A stretch of 64,000 bases of DNA from Astrothelium macrocarpum (taxonomy: Eukaryota; Ascomycota; Dothideomycetes; Trypetheliales; Trypetheliaceae): assembly GCA_021030915.1 (NCBI GenBank), contig JAGEMR010000103.1, positions 1 to 64,000 of the forward strand. The letters run 5' to 3'. This document shows positions 1-11,289 of this stretch, in pieces. The number at the start of each line of letters is the position of its first letter. Position 1 is the first letter of the stretch. The position numbers were made by a program, and so were the translations under genes. A model generated the notes under the pieces. It was not told where the DNA came from, did not search any database, and worked only from the letters and a program-made list of their open reading frames with translations.

Positions 1-640
1 AATTTTATCAAATTTTATATTATCAAAATTATTCTGAAAATGAGAATTCCAATATTAATCTAACGAATTCATTATTTTATTTTTAAATATTATATATAAT
101 TTTCTATTTTTTAATCTAATTCATTATATCAGATTAAAATATAATGATTTTAATTATTTTTCAATTATTATTAATTCGATCGAATTAATTATTTTTTCAT
201 CATCATAAATTGATATTATATTAATATTATAAAATGAATTTGAAAATAAATAATCTATCAAAAAAATAAATAATAATTGATTAAAAAATGAATCTATATT
301 AATTTAAAATGATTTGAATTGGAAACCAATAAAAATAAATATTTATATTTTTATAATCTATTTATTAATCATTATAAATGGAATCTTTTTCATTATAATA
401 ACTGATTCAATTCATTTCACAATTCTGATTTCGATCATCAGAAGAAATAATTCATATCAAAATAGAATTAATTTCTTATTCGAATTAATTAAATCAGATA
501 TAATAAAATGACGTTTTCAAATCATTTCAATCTCATCATCAAAAAAACGATTTCAAAATTACCGAATTAGAAAATTAAATAAACGAATTAACAAATTATA
601 GATAAAAGACAATCATCAAACTTTTTTATTTGGCTGATCC
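1..640. repeat. AT-saturated block, probable RIP-degraded repeat (cut by window start)
   Basis: The sequence is almost only A and T, with no open frame longer than about 65 codons. It changes abruptly to normal composition at about 640. Just after the switch, 650-708, is a GC-rich stretch beginning AATTTGGTGG; the same ten bases begin the inner part of the right terminal repeat of the transposon near 27255. The block may therefore be the RIP-mutated interior of a related DNA transposon whose right terminal repeat lies at 650-708. The left end is outside the window, so the element type is inference only. Confidence 0.6.
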
Positions 641-714
641 CAAATTCCCATACAAATTTGGTGGTGCGGAGGGTGCGGACGTGCGGGGCTGCCTGAGAGG
701 ACGCCCAACCTTCA

Positions 715-2470
715 CGCGAGTGTATGTAACCACTGACAACGTCAGCATCCTGGTCTTTGAGCATTCCACGTACCTGTTTACCAAGATTACGAAAAATATA
801 CGAAACGACTTGAACCCCGTCAGAATTTACGAGACTGTGCTACAAAATGTATCTCGCATCACAGCTGGTTTCGATAGAATACGGTTGTCCCGGGAGAGCA
901 AGACTTAATTGTTGCGTCTCGCGAGACTACTTGAGAGCCAAGGCAAGCCAAAAAAGGACTAAGAGACATAATCGTCAAAGTGGAACAAACTCTCCATGGA
1001 GTTCCCGAAGACATTGATGCCGTTTAGAGCATAATGCAGGCGAATTCAACTACCGAAGCCAGTAATGAATCTGCGGCTACGGAACAAAGGATTCGAGAGC
1101 TAGTCCAGACACGTTGGCCTATATCACAAAATGCCACACGGAGATCCAAAGAGAAGCGCCTGAGGGGCTACAATCGACGGAAAACAGAAACAGCCAGAGA
1201 GCTACAAAGCAAAATAACTCAACTGGATGCACTACGGCTGATGGGAGAGAGGACCAAGCACCAGGAAACTACAAGCAAAATAACACGAATCAACGTGCTG
1301 GTGGAGAAAGAAAAGGCATGGGAAGGAAAGGTTGGGACACTCGTATCGGCGGGATACAAACAGCAGAATCTGGAACAAAAGGCGGCGGAGTTGGACGGTC
1401 AAATCAGCACTCTCAAATCTGACATACCCTTTTTTGAACGACGAGCGAAATTACATGAGAACGGAGCTGATATCATCCAAAACAATCTCAAGTAATACTA
1501 GAACGGATTGCGTCTGACAAACATCACACCACGCGTTCGTCAATAGCCTGATATCAACAATCTGAAGCCATTATTAGACACGCTTCAACTTCCATCTCAG
1601 ATTGTGGACTCACAAGAAGCGATACAACTTCCGCAGACTTGGCTCACAATATCAACACTTCACGACGGGAAATCATATCAAGATTTGCTAAGCAAAGATG
1701 ACGATATCCCAGACTTACTTTCGCTGATTCTCGAAACGATAAGAATCACGCAGGCCCCAAGAACTCTCAGGGATGAAAACGGATTGGGATGGAAGCTTCT
1801 ACGACTACACGCAAGCATGGAACACGCTAGAGAGCAGGACGTTCCCCTCGTATACATCCATGTACTAAAAAAATACCTTTGGGAGCTCTGTATCCGTAGT
1901 TCTGGGGTGTTATTTGGCATCTGCATAAATTTATACTCCAACTTCGTCCCAACCGCCCCAAACTCAACTCTTGAAGATTTGTTAGGAGATCTCCAGCGTG
2001 TACGCCGATTTACCCTGTTTGAGAGAGCTGCACTACTGAGATTAAAACATACCCTCCAGAACAGCTCCGAGTCCGCTTGGTTGATACACGAATCGGGGCG
2101 GATAGAAGCTGCGGTTGGGAAACGTTCAAGCTCAGTACCCGAGCTGATTAGAACGATTGTGGAGAATGACCGTCGCGAGTCCGCCAATACCGAGTATCAC
2201 TATTTCCAGAGAACAGTCAGCGGCTCGATCATGACCGTGCTAAGAGACACTAGAGATGGGGAACTGGTCTTCATCGAGGCCAATGGCCGGGTTGAACTCT
2301 CAACCGAAGGATTTCAGATCGGGATTCGTAATATGGAATTGATATCAAAGGTAGCAAATCTTGAGGCACCCATCAGGCTAGACGAGTCGGTAGAAGGGGA
2401 GTACTTCAAAATGTTCTATTTTGAGCGGATCATGGAGCTTGTAAGGCAGTGTATTCGCCAAGAAGTCTGA
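715..2470 (+). pseudogene. Decayed hypothetical gene with coiled-coil region and five in-frame stops
   Basis: Family not recognised. One reading frame from about 890 to 2470 stays protein-like but is broken by TGA at 932, TAG at 1025, TAA at 1493, TAG at 1499 and TAG at 1544. Each stop is one C-to-T change from CGA, CAG or CAA. Before about 890 the protein-like frame (715-890) is a different one, so a frameshift is also likely. The middle (1034-1495) is rich in K, E, Q and L and looks coiled coil. The last part (1547-2470) is open for about 300 codons and carries a mixed helical sequence with no family motif I know. The gene lies directly beside the AT-rich block, which fits leakage of RIP into neighbouring DNA. 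It could instead be two unrelated fragments; the shared frame argues against that. Confidence 0.5.
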
Positions 2471-2724
2471 CCGAGATGGCGCTGGCTGGGTTGGAAATGG
2501 ATGGTGTCGGAGGTGAAGGCTCAGATGCAAGGGTCGCCATACTTCCCACGTGCACGACTTAGCTCCCGCTGTCAGACGTCCAAAGTTAGACTGGGTCCAA
2601 AAGTAACCAATCTCAACGCGAGAATGAGTTGAGAACATTTCTAATTCACAATTACGGCTTGTATTGTGCCCTGATCTACGAAAAAGATTTTCAACCCGAT
2701 ATGATTGACATTTCGATTGGGGGC

Positions 2725-2934
2725 TGCCTCGTGCCTTCCCCATACGAATGCAACCCACAAACTTCAAGATGTGACCTGAGATTTTGACAAGGATTTGCCA
2801 AGAGTCCAAACGAGATGACAAAGGTGACATGCCTCGTGCCTTCCCCGTACGAATGTCCCACGAACTTCAAGATGTGGCCAAGATTTCGACTGAGGCCTTC
2901 CAGGAGTCTGAAGGAGTTGACGAGGTAGACAAAA
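2725..2934 (+). repeat. Diverged 105-bp tandem duplication (35-codon unit)
   Basis: Two adjacent units begin at 2725 and 2830, both starting TGCCTCGTGCCTTCCCC and then sharing TACGAATG, ACTTCAAGATGTG and further blocks. The period of 105 bases is a multiple of three. In the same frame both units read PRAFP(I/V)RM, so this was probably a 35-residue protein repeat. The first unit now carries an in-frame TGA. The second unit lies in an open stretch (2784-3008). Confidence 0.65.
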
Positions 2935-2964
2935 CCTTCATCGTGCGAAGAGATTCATCGCATC

Positions 2965-4138
2965 ATGCAGAGATACTTTGTACCAACGAAACGCTCCAGC
3001 GGAGATGAACAGCATGCTGCGGGACCATCCAAGAAGATGCCCGGAAATATGGCAAAAACTGAGCAAAGAACACAAAGCGCTGATCCTCCGGCGGCCACCT
3101 CACAGACACACGATAGGATAAGTGATTTATAGAGAAAGCTCTTAACAAAATTAGCATCAAGTCACACAGAGCTTATCCAGTACCTAGTAAGGTTAGACAC
3201 CAATCACACAATAACCACCAAGAGTCCCCTCAAGGTCTTGTCCAACAGTGTTCGTGGACATGCTATCCACGCATTGCTCGCGATGCCAGCAGAAGTAAAG
3301 GTTCACCTCATCATGGGAAGGCTTCTGAGTCCACCAGCTGTAGAACTTCCTCCCATCTCGCGGGAAGTAAGATCGAGGAGGACCCAAAAGCAAAATTCCG
3401 ATCTCCACACCAAGATACCAGTCATATATGGGGTATTCTTCGTGACTAGACAGGGGGTTCCCCCAACAGGAAATGACTACAAACAGATTGTTGACTCTTG
3501 TTTGTCCTATGCAAAATTCCGAGGTAACCCAGCATACGATGGGACCTCCGATGACGGACAACGCAAGCTTGACAGCTTCGCGAAACGTGTGGATAGCGTT
3601 GTTGCCGTAGGTAGAGCTGCATGGCAAGATAGCACAGCCTATGTTTCTGGCCAACGAAAATATTTCCAGAAAGGTGTTTCCACGGCAGACTTTCAAACAT
3701 GGGCGGCCACTTGCACTCGCCCACATTGACGAGATGCCGGACAAGGATGCCCATTTACCATGGTCCCCCGCTCATGTCGGGTATACGTACAATGCCAGAA
3801 GCCGTGAATTCGATCACAGCAGCCACAATAACCCCAACTTCCTCATAAACCTGGTCGACGCTTTTAAGAGCATCCTTTTCCCAGAAAAGCCCGGAATGAG
3901 ATTCAAGGTCCTCTTTGAGATATTCGACAGAGACCAGGGCCCTGTGCTAGAGCATGTTCTGTCCTATTTAGCTTTGCCGTACATCCATTTGCGAGGCTTC
4001 AATGCTTTCTTTGCGCGCCGATCAAATACCAGCTTACAAAATCTTCCACTTTGGGTATACGATTGCTTGCAAGAAGAAGCACTTGGGCGAAAATATTACG
4101 GCTGTCCTCGGTGTCGCCGCTGTCCGCGATATCCTTAA
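2965..4138 (+). pseudogene. Decayed hypothetical gene, one in-frame stop and one frameshift
   Basis: Family not recognised. A frame starting near ATG 2965 (MQRYFVPTKRSSGDEQ...) runs to about 3715. It is interrupted by a TAG at 3130-3132 in a place where glutamine would fit (ISDL*RKLL). It then meets a stop at 3727, while the sequence continues plausibly in the +1-shifted frame (LALAHIDEMPDKD...) to the TAA at 4136-4138. A single-base gain or loss around 3700-3722 explains this. The second half contains WSPAHVG and FEIFDRDQGPVLEH, which read like a folded protein. The tail GRKYYGCPRCRRCPRYP has a CxxCxxC cluster. The product would have been about 390 residues. It follows the 105-bp tandem unit and may have belonged to the same gene. 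Confidence 0.5.
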
Positions 4139-6122
4139 TTCTTAGCAATGCCGGCAGGGCGCCCTCCCGTTCTCAAACAAAATGGACTGTGGGGATTTGA
4201 ACTTCGTGTCGTTGTGTGATGGCTTTAGAAATTCGCCGAGCTGTTCTTCAAATATCACGCCATGGTTGTGTCGCGCATAATCAAACGACCGGGCACCAGG
4301 AATAAGCGGACCTTGAACAGTGTGATGTTGATTGAGTCAACGCCACTATAGATAGACACGCGTATAGTGCTAATATTGAGTTTGAATAAGTCTTGTGAAC
4401 TAGATAGAACACTTATTAATCACTTTAATTGAGTTAACGCTATTAAGATGTACTCACTTACCGATTCCAACTCCAGAAGGTAATTTATCATCGGTTCGAA
4501 CTAATGGTCCGCCGTAACATCCATATGTATCGGGAAAATCAAGCTCAAGGAAAGGAGAAGTGTAGTAGTTCACTCGGTCAGAATCATACGCTCTGTTTGG
4601 CGTCGAATTGGTCCCGATTTTCGAGTCCTAAATCAAGCAGTCCCTGGTTTTACCTGACGATAAAACTTTCCGGCCTCTCCTGGACATTTCATCGTATGTT
4701 GGAACATCACTTTGCACAAGGAGTTGCTCGGAATAGCTTGGACGGCGCAACTCACTCGATGTAATATCGTCCCAGTTTTGTGTGGCGATATCGAGGCAAA
4801 GCCGTGAATTGCAACGGGACAATCTAAGAGCCTAGGCTGTGATGATACATGTTGATAGAGCTAAAAATCCGGATCATCAAGTCCGATGAGCAAGCCTCCA
4901 TTTAGATCTGATTCTTCGCCATGAACCGCAAGAGCGCCAAGTTTTCACTGCCGCTTTGGGATCAAGCACCAGCGCATTGACGTCATGATGAAGATACTCG
5001 AAATCTGAAAGCTCCTTATCACCATCAAGGCTCCAGATCACTGGACCTTCGATATATAAGATCGCATTTGGTTAGAAAAGCGAAACGAAATACCCAAAGT
5101 GTATACGACCGCTATGTTCTTATCGAAGCAAGATCGAAATCGATTTCGAGCATAGGTAACTCCACATCAAATGGATTGAACACATTGGAAAATATTCGCA
5201 GCTAGCTCAGTACAATCACAGGTGTCATTTCTGAGACATGCCTAGCCAGTTATGTGAATTGATCATAGCCTTGAGATATGCTAATGTATGCCAGTGGCCG
5301 ACCTCTTCGCACCTAACATTCTACCCCCCGTTAACGGCTGAAGATGCCAAAGTAGCGACTCAGAAGCAAGCAACTGGGCCTGTTTGCCGCAAGATGTCCC
5401 TGGAAGAAGTAACGACTGTTTATACTGTTGGAAAGTAGACGAAACATACCGATGTGGTCGTTCGCTTCGGAATTTGGTGCCAATTACATGCCTAAAGTAT
5501 CCGTAGGGTACGTCATACTCATTGGGAACCTTGCAGAAACAACAAATGAGAAGTGGGGCACATGAGATTCGCAGATTGTTGGTGTAGGTATTCCAACAAC
5601 GCACTCGCAAAGCATGAATTTGTCTTTTTTAACAAAGCCGACGATATCAAACCTTCGTTTAAAATTTCCGGCTATGGCAACCCAACCCCCCAGGCTGGAA
5701 AATGTCACTTCGGTAGCCACCCAGCCAAAGAATGTTGGTTTCACCGCATGTAGGCAATGCTGGGCCCATCTGGGTCGAATGGCTGGTAGAAAATATTGTG
5801 GTCTAACAGAATTAATTAAAAACAGAGGCAGCATAATCTAGAACATGAGCATAAAAATACAGTGTCGTCCGACGCAAAAGTCTTGGAGTGATGCGTCATC
5901 TCGCATAATGCAAAAGCCATGAAGCAATATGGTCCAAGACGCAAGATACTGCTTTTTTTGAAGATCAAAGGTTTATCAGCTCCCTTTGCTAACAGGCTGG
6001 ATTTGCTCGTTATATCTGCTGTCTCTTGCAACTTTCGAGAGGAGCGATTACTGGGTCGATGTTATAAGAAATAGAGCTATTCACTCCCCTTTCATTACTC
6101 TGCTTCTCGTTACGGGGTGGAG
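4139..6122. other. Intergenic, no supported gene
   Basis: Only short overlapping frames on both strands, none with a recognisable motif or splice pattern. Apart from the dispersed repeat copy at 4363-4412 I see nothing here. The last 100 bases are the probable promoter of the membrane protein gene at 6123. Confidence 0.5.
4363..4412 (+). repeat. Dispersed repeat, copy 1
   Basis: The sequence from TATAGTGCTAATATTGAG through GAATAAGTCTTGTGAAC to AGAACACTTAT recurs with a few substitutions at 24431-24485 on the same strand. The core part (AATAAG.CTTGTG...AGAACACTTAT) recurs inverted at 15318-15350. No terminal repeat or coding part is visible, so it is a fragment of an unknown mobile element, possibly a solo LTR end. 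Confidence 0.6.
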
Positions 6123-7635
6123 ATGAGTGATAGTTCCATACACGGTCAGCCGGTGGTGCTACCCGGTCTCATGCCTCCACCAGGCGTCACGCCTAATTTT
6201 GTGAACCCTTTTTCAATCGCGCCGACTATAAAGGTTACCAACTTTGTGTTTATCGTGCTCACCTCTCTTACTATCCTCGTTCGTATGTACACGAAGATCT
6301 TCATTATTAAAAAGTACGGATGGTCTGATTGTTAGTCAAATGGAATCGACATACAGTAATAACTACCGCTGACCATAGATAGACACTATGATACTTGCTT
6401 GGGTATGTACCCTCCTTTGAGACCTCTATGGCTCGAACATATCTGGTTCTTCTGTCTTTCTCGGAATGTGAGTTGCACTTCAAGGCTGACGCGCGAATAG
6501 CTGGGCTACATTACCTTGATTGCTGTCTCGTGGCTAGCCTTTAAATACGGAGCCGGTGTACATCAATGGGACGTCCCAGTTACACACCTCATCCCATTTG
6601 GCAAGGTTAGTACGCCTGTCCGGTGCGTCCACTGCTAAGGGAGAATAGAGATCTTATATCATTGCAATAATATGTAATATCCCAATGGCATCAGCAAAGA
6701 TCTCTATTTGCCTCCAATTTGCCAGTGTATTTACGCCGAATCGTGATCGAAAATTCTGGATGCTTCAAGGCTTTATGCTTCTTACTATATTATACTTCAC
6801 CTCCTCTTTTTTCATTGACATATTTCAGTGTAATCCTCGAGCTAAAGCTTGGAATCCCATTATTCCCGGGACTTGCATCAATTATGACGAGTACCTATGT
6901 ATTATTGGAATTATTAACTCTGTTCAGGACCTCATCATGTTGATATTCCCCATCTTCTGTACATGGAATCTGAAAATGTCCCGAGATAGAAAGTATGGAG
7001 TTTCCGCGGTATTGCTCGTTGGATCACTGTGAGTAGTCCTTTAGTCCGGAAATATCTTTTTGCGGGATCTACCATATCTACTAACATATTAAACAGTGCA
7101 GTCGTTGCGAGCATCCTTCGAACTGTCTTTAGTTTCCGCCACTGGGGAAATCAAGACGATACGTTCACGTTAACTCAAGTCGCTGAGTGCATGTTCGTTG
7201 GCATGGTTCACTGTTTTAAGGTCTGGCTTATATGTGCATAGATTTGCTGAAATTACTGCTGGTATTCTCGTTGGCAATCTTGTGTGTTTCCCACGCTTTT
7301 TCAAAGTACATGGACCCAAGTTCAAGAAAATTCCCGCCCTCTACTCCCGCGGTAGCCGTTCAAGACATCATACAACTGATAGCGATAATTCTTTCAAATA
7401 CGAGGATCATATACACACGAATAAGTCCAATGGATTTGTAGAGCTGAAGGACCAACTCCCAGAGCGTGCAGTCGTATTGCCTAATAACGAGTCAAGGATT
7501 CAGCAATCTATCAGCAGTACGGTGATTGGTAGTCCACAGAGATATCCGGACCTGTTCACTAAGAATGACGATAGTAATAGTCGGAATCAGGTGTGGCGGT
7601 CGGTTCAAGTGGAGCAGAGTTTTCATCACATCTGA
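6123..7635 (+). CDS. Fungal rhodopsin-domain integral membrane protein (SAT4/PF20684 type)
   Basis: This is a seven-helix-type membrane protein of the large fungal family with a rhodopsin-like domain; function in the cell is unknown. Exons 6123-6330, 6383-6402, 6501-6605, 6649-7028, 7097-7168 and 7221-7635 give about 399 residues. Joined exons read through KKYGWSD, YTMILAW, LGYITLIAVSWLAFKYGAG and AKISICLQF, the usual order of this family. IDIFQCNPRAKAW, the family's conserved Cys-containing loop, follows. Exon 2 is a 20-nt microexon. The donor of the fifth intron is uncertain: GT at 7169 (52-nt intron) fits length, while GT at 7187 would give a 34-nt intron. After the last helix (AGILVGNLVCFPRFF) the tail is hydrophilic and Ser/Asn-rich. 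ATG 6123 is the first ATG in frame. A second family member lies at 36699-38378. Confidence 0.8.
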
Positions 7636-7765
7636 ATATCATCTTATAACAGTGAAATGGACATTATATGTACTTCATAGCTTATTTCTTAGGATAATCA
7701 AGCTTTTTACACCTTTCCATATCGCAAATAGTGCAGCACTAAGTCCTCTTTTTTCGTTTCCCAAA

Positions 7766-8677
7766 ATGCCTATTCATAGTGGACCAGCCATCTCCTTCGT
7801 CCAAGAGGATAGTATAAGTCGAGACAAAATAGGTTCCATTTTCAAAAAAGTATCTGAACTAGACTATGAATTTTCTGGAGGCGGTTTTCTCGACCAAGCG
7901 CGAAAAATGCAGTCGATAATGACGGGGCAGCATCTGAGCAGTGATTTTCCTATTGCCGAAGTGATATTGACGAATCGTCCGGAAAATCCGATTAAGAGGG
8001 CTTTTAAAAATGTTATAAGCTGTCTTTCTCGTAACAAAGACGATACTGAACTGCAATCTCCTTCTCTAAATAGAAAAGAGGCGAAATTGCAGCTTTGGAG
8101 GGAGTATGAGAGCAGCGAAGGAGCTATTCCACGCGCCACCGCCGCCATTCCAGAAGAAAGAAGAGAACGTGCAAGACAAGTCGACAGAGAGGTTTCGCCC
8201 TGTCGTGTCGTCCTCTACTATGGTCACTCGATCATCCTGCTGGGCATCGGTCAGAACGAAAAAATCAAAGAATCGCCATCACATCACACGAGCAGAACCT
8301 TTGATCGACAGCACTTGCTACTCAGATTCGTGCCCACCGACAAAACCAGAGACGAATATTTCACAGCAACAGTCTTTCATCCACTTGAGCTGAAGGCTGA
8401 TGATGAAATTAGCTATGCCGCTATCCCACTAGATCGAGATAGACTACAAGAACTCGAGGAGAACCATGGATCCCATGCTTTCAACTGTATTATGCAAGAT
8501 TTTATTTCTATAAAACTCAGGTTCCAAACGCAAAAAGGTTAGTAATACATCTCATGTTCTACGATTTTCGATACTAACGGAAGATTGACATCAGACAAGG
8601 ATTCTTTTCAGAATGAACATAACGATTTAAAGTACAGCTGGAGGGCGCGGCGGAAGGGCGAGGTGCCCACAAGATGA
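7766..8677 (+). CDS. Hypothetical protein, two exons
   Basis: I do not recognise the family. Exon 1 runs from ATG 7766 (MPIHSGPAISFVQ) to 8537. A 57-nt intron with donor GTTAGT, an ACTAAC branch-point and acceptor ACATCAG separates it from exon 2 (8595-8677), giving 284 residues. The protein is hydrophilic, without signal peptide or membrane segment. A basic central part (residues about 75-135) precedes a more globular half containing CRVVLYYGHSIILLGIGQ and QHLLLRFVPTDK, which suggests beta strands. The gene follows the membrane protein gene by 130 bases on the same strand. An in-frame open stretch reaches back to 7526 but overlaps the upstream coding exon, so ATG 7766 is preferred. Confidence 0.55.
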
Positions 8678-9814
8678 AATGAAAATACTTGGCACCATGC
8701 ATCTTATCACAAGCAAGTATGCCGAATTCCTAAATAGTAGCTTCGCTCTCGATAAAAGTTGTCGCCTACGAGTCTCGTTGCCTGTGCATATCAATCCGCC
8801 ATGTCTCCGGAGAGCAGATAATGGACATCAAAACCTTGCAAAAAGCCTCCAGCACCGATGCTAGATAATCATAATATTCAACCCATCTTTCTTCAATTAA
8901 TGTGGCAACCTCATCTAATCCTTGCCATATTAAACTGGCTTGGATACGCTTTCGTGGTAGAGTATACGGTATCATTGCAAGTCATTACTCAAAGGGTCCA
9001 ATCACGGTGGCTATATAGGAATCACACATGCAGCCTGGTTCCGAAAGGGTGCTGCGCGCGATACTAATATCTCAATCCTCTTATTGGCTGCTCCCAGATG
9101 CCAAAAAGGAACTCCCCTCCCAAGAAAAAGATGAGCGTGATACACGCTCTAATAATCCCTGTCGCTAACGATCTGCACTTCCAACATGGTACAAACAGAT
9201 GCCGAGTGACGGATTTAGATGAATAGCAAGTGGCGAGACAGGAGCACCTCCTGATACGAGGTTATCCTCTGGATCGCGTCATAGAAACTGAAACTCGTTT
9301 AACTGAACACAGCACTCCGATAGCCATGAGGAGCAACAATAACTCTGCTGATAAGTTCCTTGTACGTTATCTCGACCATTGTGCTTTTTTGAAAACAACA
9401 GCGTTTCTTTTATTGGCCTCATATCCGACTTGGTATAGATATAGCTGGACTCCGGTATCGTGCCGTTAGGAGGTGATTTTCCGGATGTAGTTTAGCGCCT
9501 TCTGTTGATGTATGTAAGCACCGATCCTTACCTGTTACTCTCTACCAACATCCCACTATTATTGCAGAGTCAACTGATGTATAACACCAGCCGAACGAAT
9601 TTCTATGACTATATGACATGACTACTTCAAAGTAGACGGGATATACAGGGCCGGAAAATCGGGCTACTCACATGTTAATTCACCTTCGGTATGGCGGTCA
9701 GATGAGCAGTGTATAGCAGCCTACGTGGGCATCAGAAAAAGTCACGACCTCTTCTTCGCCCACAAGAACAAAAAACCCTCATTATAGCAGAGCAAAGATT
9801 CTTCATTCGGTATC
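8678..9814. other. Intergenic, no supported gene
   Basis: No frame with protein-like sequence or splice signals. The final 150 bases contain the likely promoter and leader of the monooxygenase relic at 9815. Confidence 0.5.
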
Positions 9815-11289
9815 ATGTCTCAAGCAATCAGAATCGCCATTTCTGGCGGCGGTCTGGCGGGTGCATCCCTCCTATACGCACTCCTTCCTTACGCGCACCT
9901 GAATGTGCACATCTTCGAGTCGGCTACGGCATTCAAAGAAGCCTGTGTGATCATCGGAATGGCTCGTAATGCACTTGCTGCTCTGGATCTCATTGGACCT
10001 GCGGCAACGCAATTGTTGAAGTGGAAAGTATTGTATTGTCATGAAGAAGAATTAAGGTCTGGGCTCGTCAGGAAGAGACGAGACGGCTATGTACGCTATG
10101 ACCCATATGAGGTAATCGCTACCACATAACAGAGCAGCTTCCTTCGATAGTAATGCCTCGAACGTGCCGGTACAGTTCCTATGCGAGGGATCCAGTTTAT
10201 GCTTGCCCAAGGTGAGGCCTCAGGTAACATGATTGATGAAACAAAGGACGATTCCACGGGGAAACGCGTCACTAGTATGGTCCACCGCGCTGCTTTTCTT
10301 CGAGAATTGCTGGCCAACGTCCCGCAAGAGCGCATGCATGCTTGCAAGAAGCTCGATAAAGTCGACCGAAATAGTGATGGATCTATCACGCTCTATTTTA
10401 CTGATGGCGCTACCCACGAGTACGATATCCTCATTGGTGCTGACGGCATCCACAGTACGGTCCGCAAGCTCATACTCGGCGTAAGCGACCCCACCGTCTT
10501 ACCTGGGAACACCGGTTCGTGGTGCGTCATGACCCTAAAGCCATACGCAGAAGCTCAAGCCAGCATTGGTAACGGACTCGTGAATATCGATGACACCCGC
10601 GAATATTCGTGGATTGGCGACAAGTCTTATTTGCTTCACAACATCTTAGACCAGGGTCAACTTGTGCAATTTGTTATTGCTTCTCACGAGGAAAATGCTG
10701 AAGATTCGGACTGCTGGACTCGGACTGTGAGCGCCGACGAGATTAAGAAGCTCTACGAGGCCTGGCCACCGCATCTGTACAAGGCTGTGAATGAGGTAAC
10801 ATGTCTTTGCCTCCATTAATGGTAGATGGCAGAAGGCTCACAAAAACCATGTAGCTACTTTGCAATACCTCCGAACAACCTGCCATGTACTTATGGGAGC
10901 ACCCTCCCGCCCATACCTATGTATCCGGTCTCCTCTGCATAATGGGCGATGCTGCACATGCCACGACACCTTGGCAGGGCTCCGGCGGTGGCATGTCCAT
11001 CGAAGACAGTCTGATTCTCTCCTCTTTGCTCGGTTGCACAAAATCATCGGCTGAGGCGCTAACCGCTCTACAAGTGTACGATCAGGTCCGCCGCCCGCGT
11101 ACACAGCGCATTGTCGAATCGAGCCGGGGGACAGGGCTGATAGTGAGCGGCTTGGGCGAGGAGACGAACCTGGACTTGGGGAAATTGGGAGCAAAGCTGT
11201 TGCCAAGGTAGGATTTCATCATAGACTTCGATAATGAGGAGCACCGTAATGAAGCAATAGAGTTTCTGGACAAAGAGTTGAGATCTTGA
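9815..11289 (+). pseudogene. FAD-dependent monooxygenase (salicylate-hydroxylase-like), probably inactivated
   Basis: Class A flavin monooxygenase, an NAD(P)H- and FAD-dependent aromatic hydroxylase by family. Visible motifs are the N-terminal Rossmann GGGLAGASLL, the DG motif DILIGADGIHSTVR and the second FAD motif GDAAHATTPWQGSGGG. Two lesions are seen. First, the segment CLERAGTVPMRGIQFMLAQGE (10154 on), which I would expect inside this family, is directly preceded by TAG-TAA (10148-10153) with no AG acceptor after them. Splicing GAG|gtaatc (10112) to tccag|TTT (10196) keeps the frame but drops most of that segment. Second, TAG at 11209-11211 stops the frame, while DFIIDFDNEEHRNEAIEFL... 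continues in the same frame to TGA 11287-11289; a TGG-to-TAG change would explain it. A clean intron is 10795-10854 (GAG|gtaaca ... catgtag|CTA). The gene may instead be functional with an odd intron and short tail. Confidence 0.7.

Noticed and set aside
1678..2187. Long minus-strand frame opposite the first decayed gene
   Set aside because: It mirrors codon structure of the plus-strand frame and has no protein-like motif.
7187..7220. 34-nt fifth intron in the first rhodopsin-domain gene
   Set aside because: The donor at 7169 gives a 52-nt intron in the same phase, closer to the sizes seen elsewhere; still uncertain.
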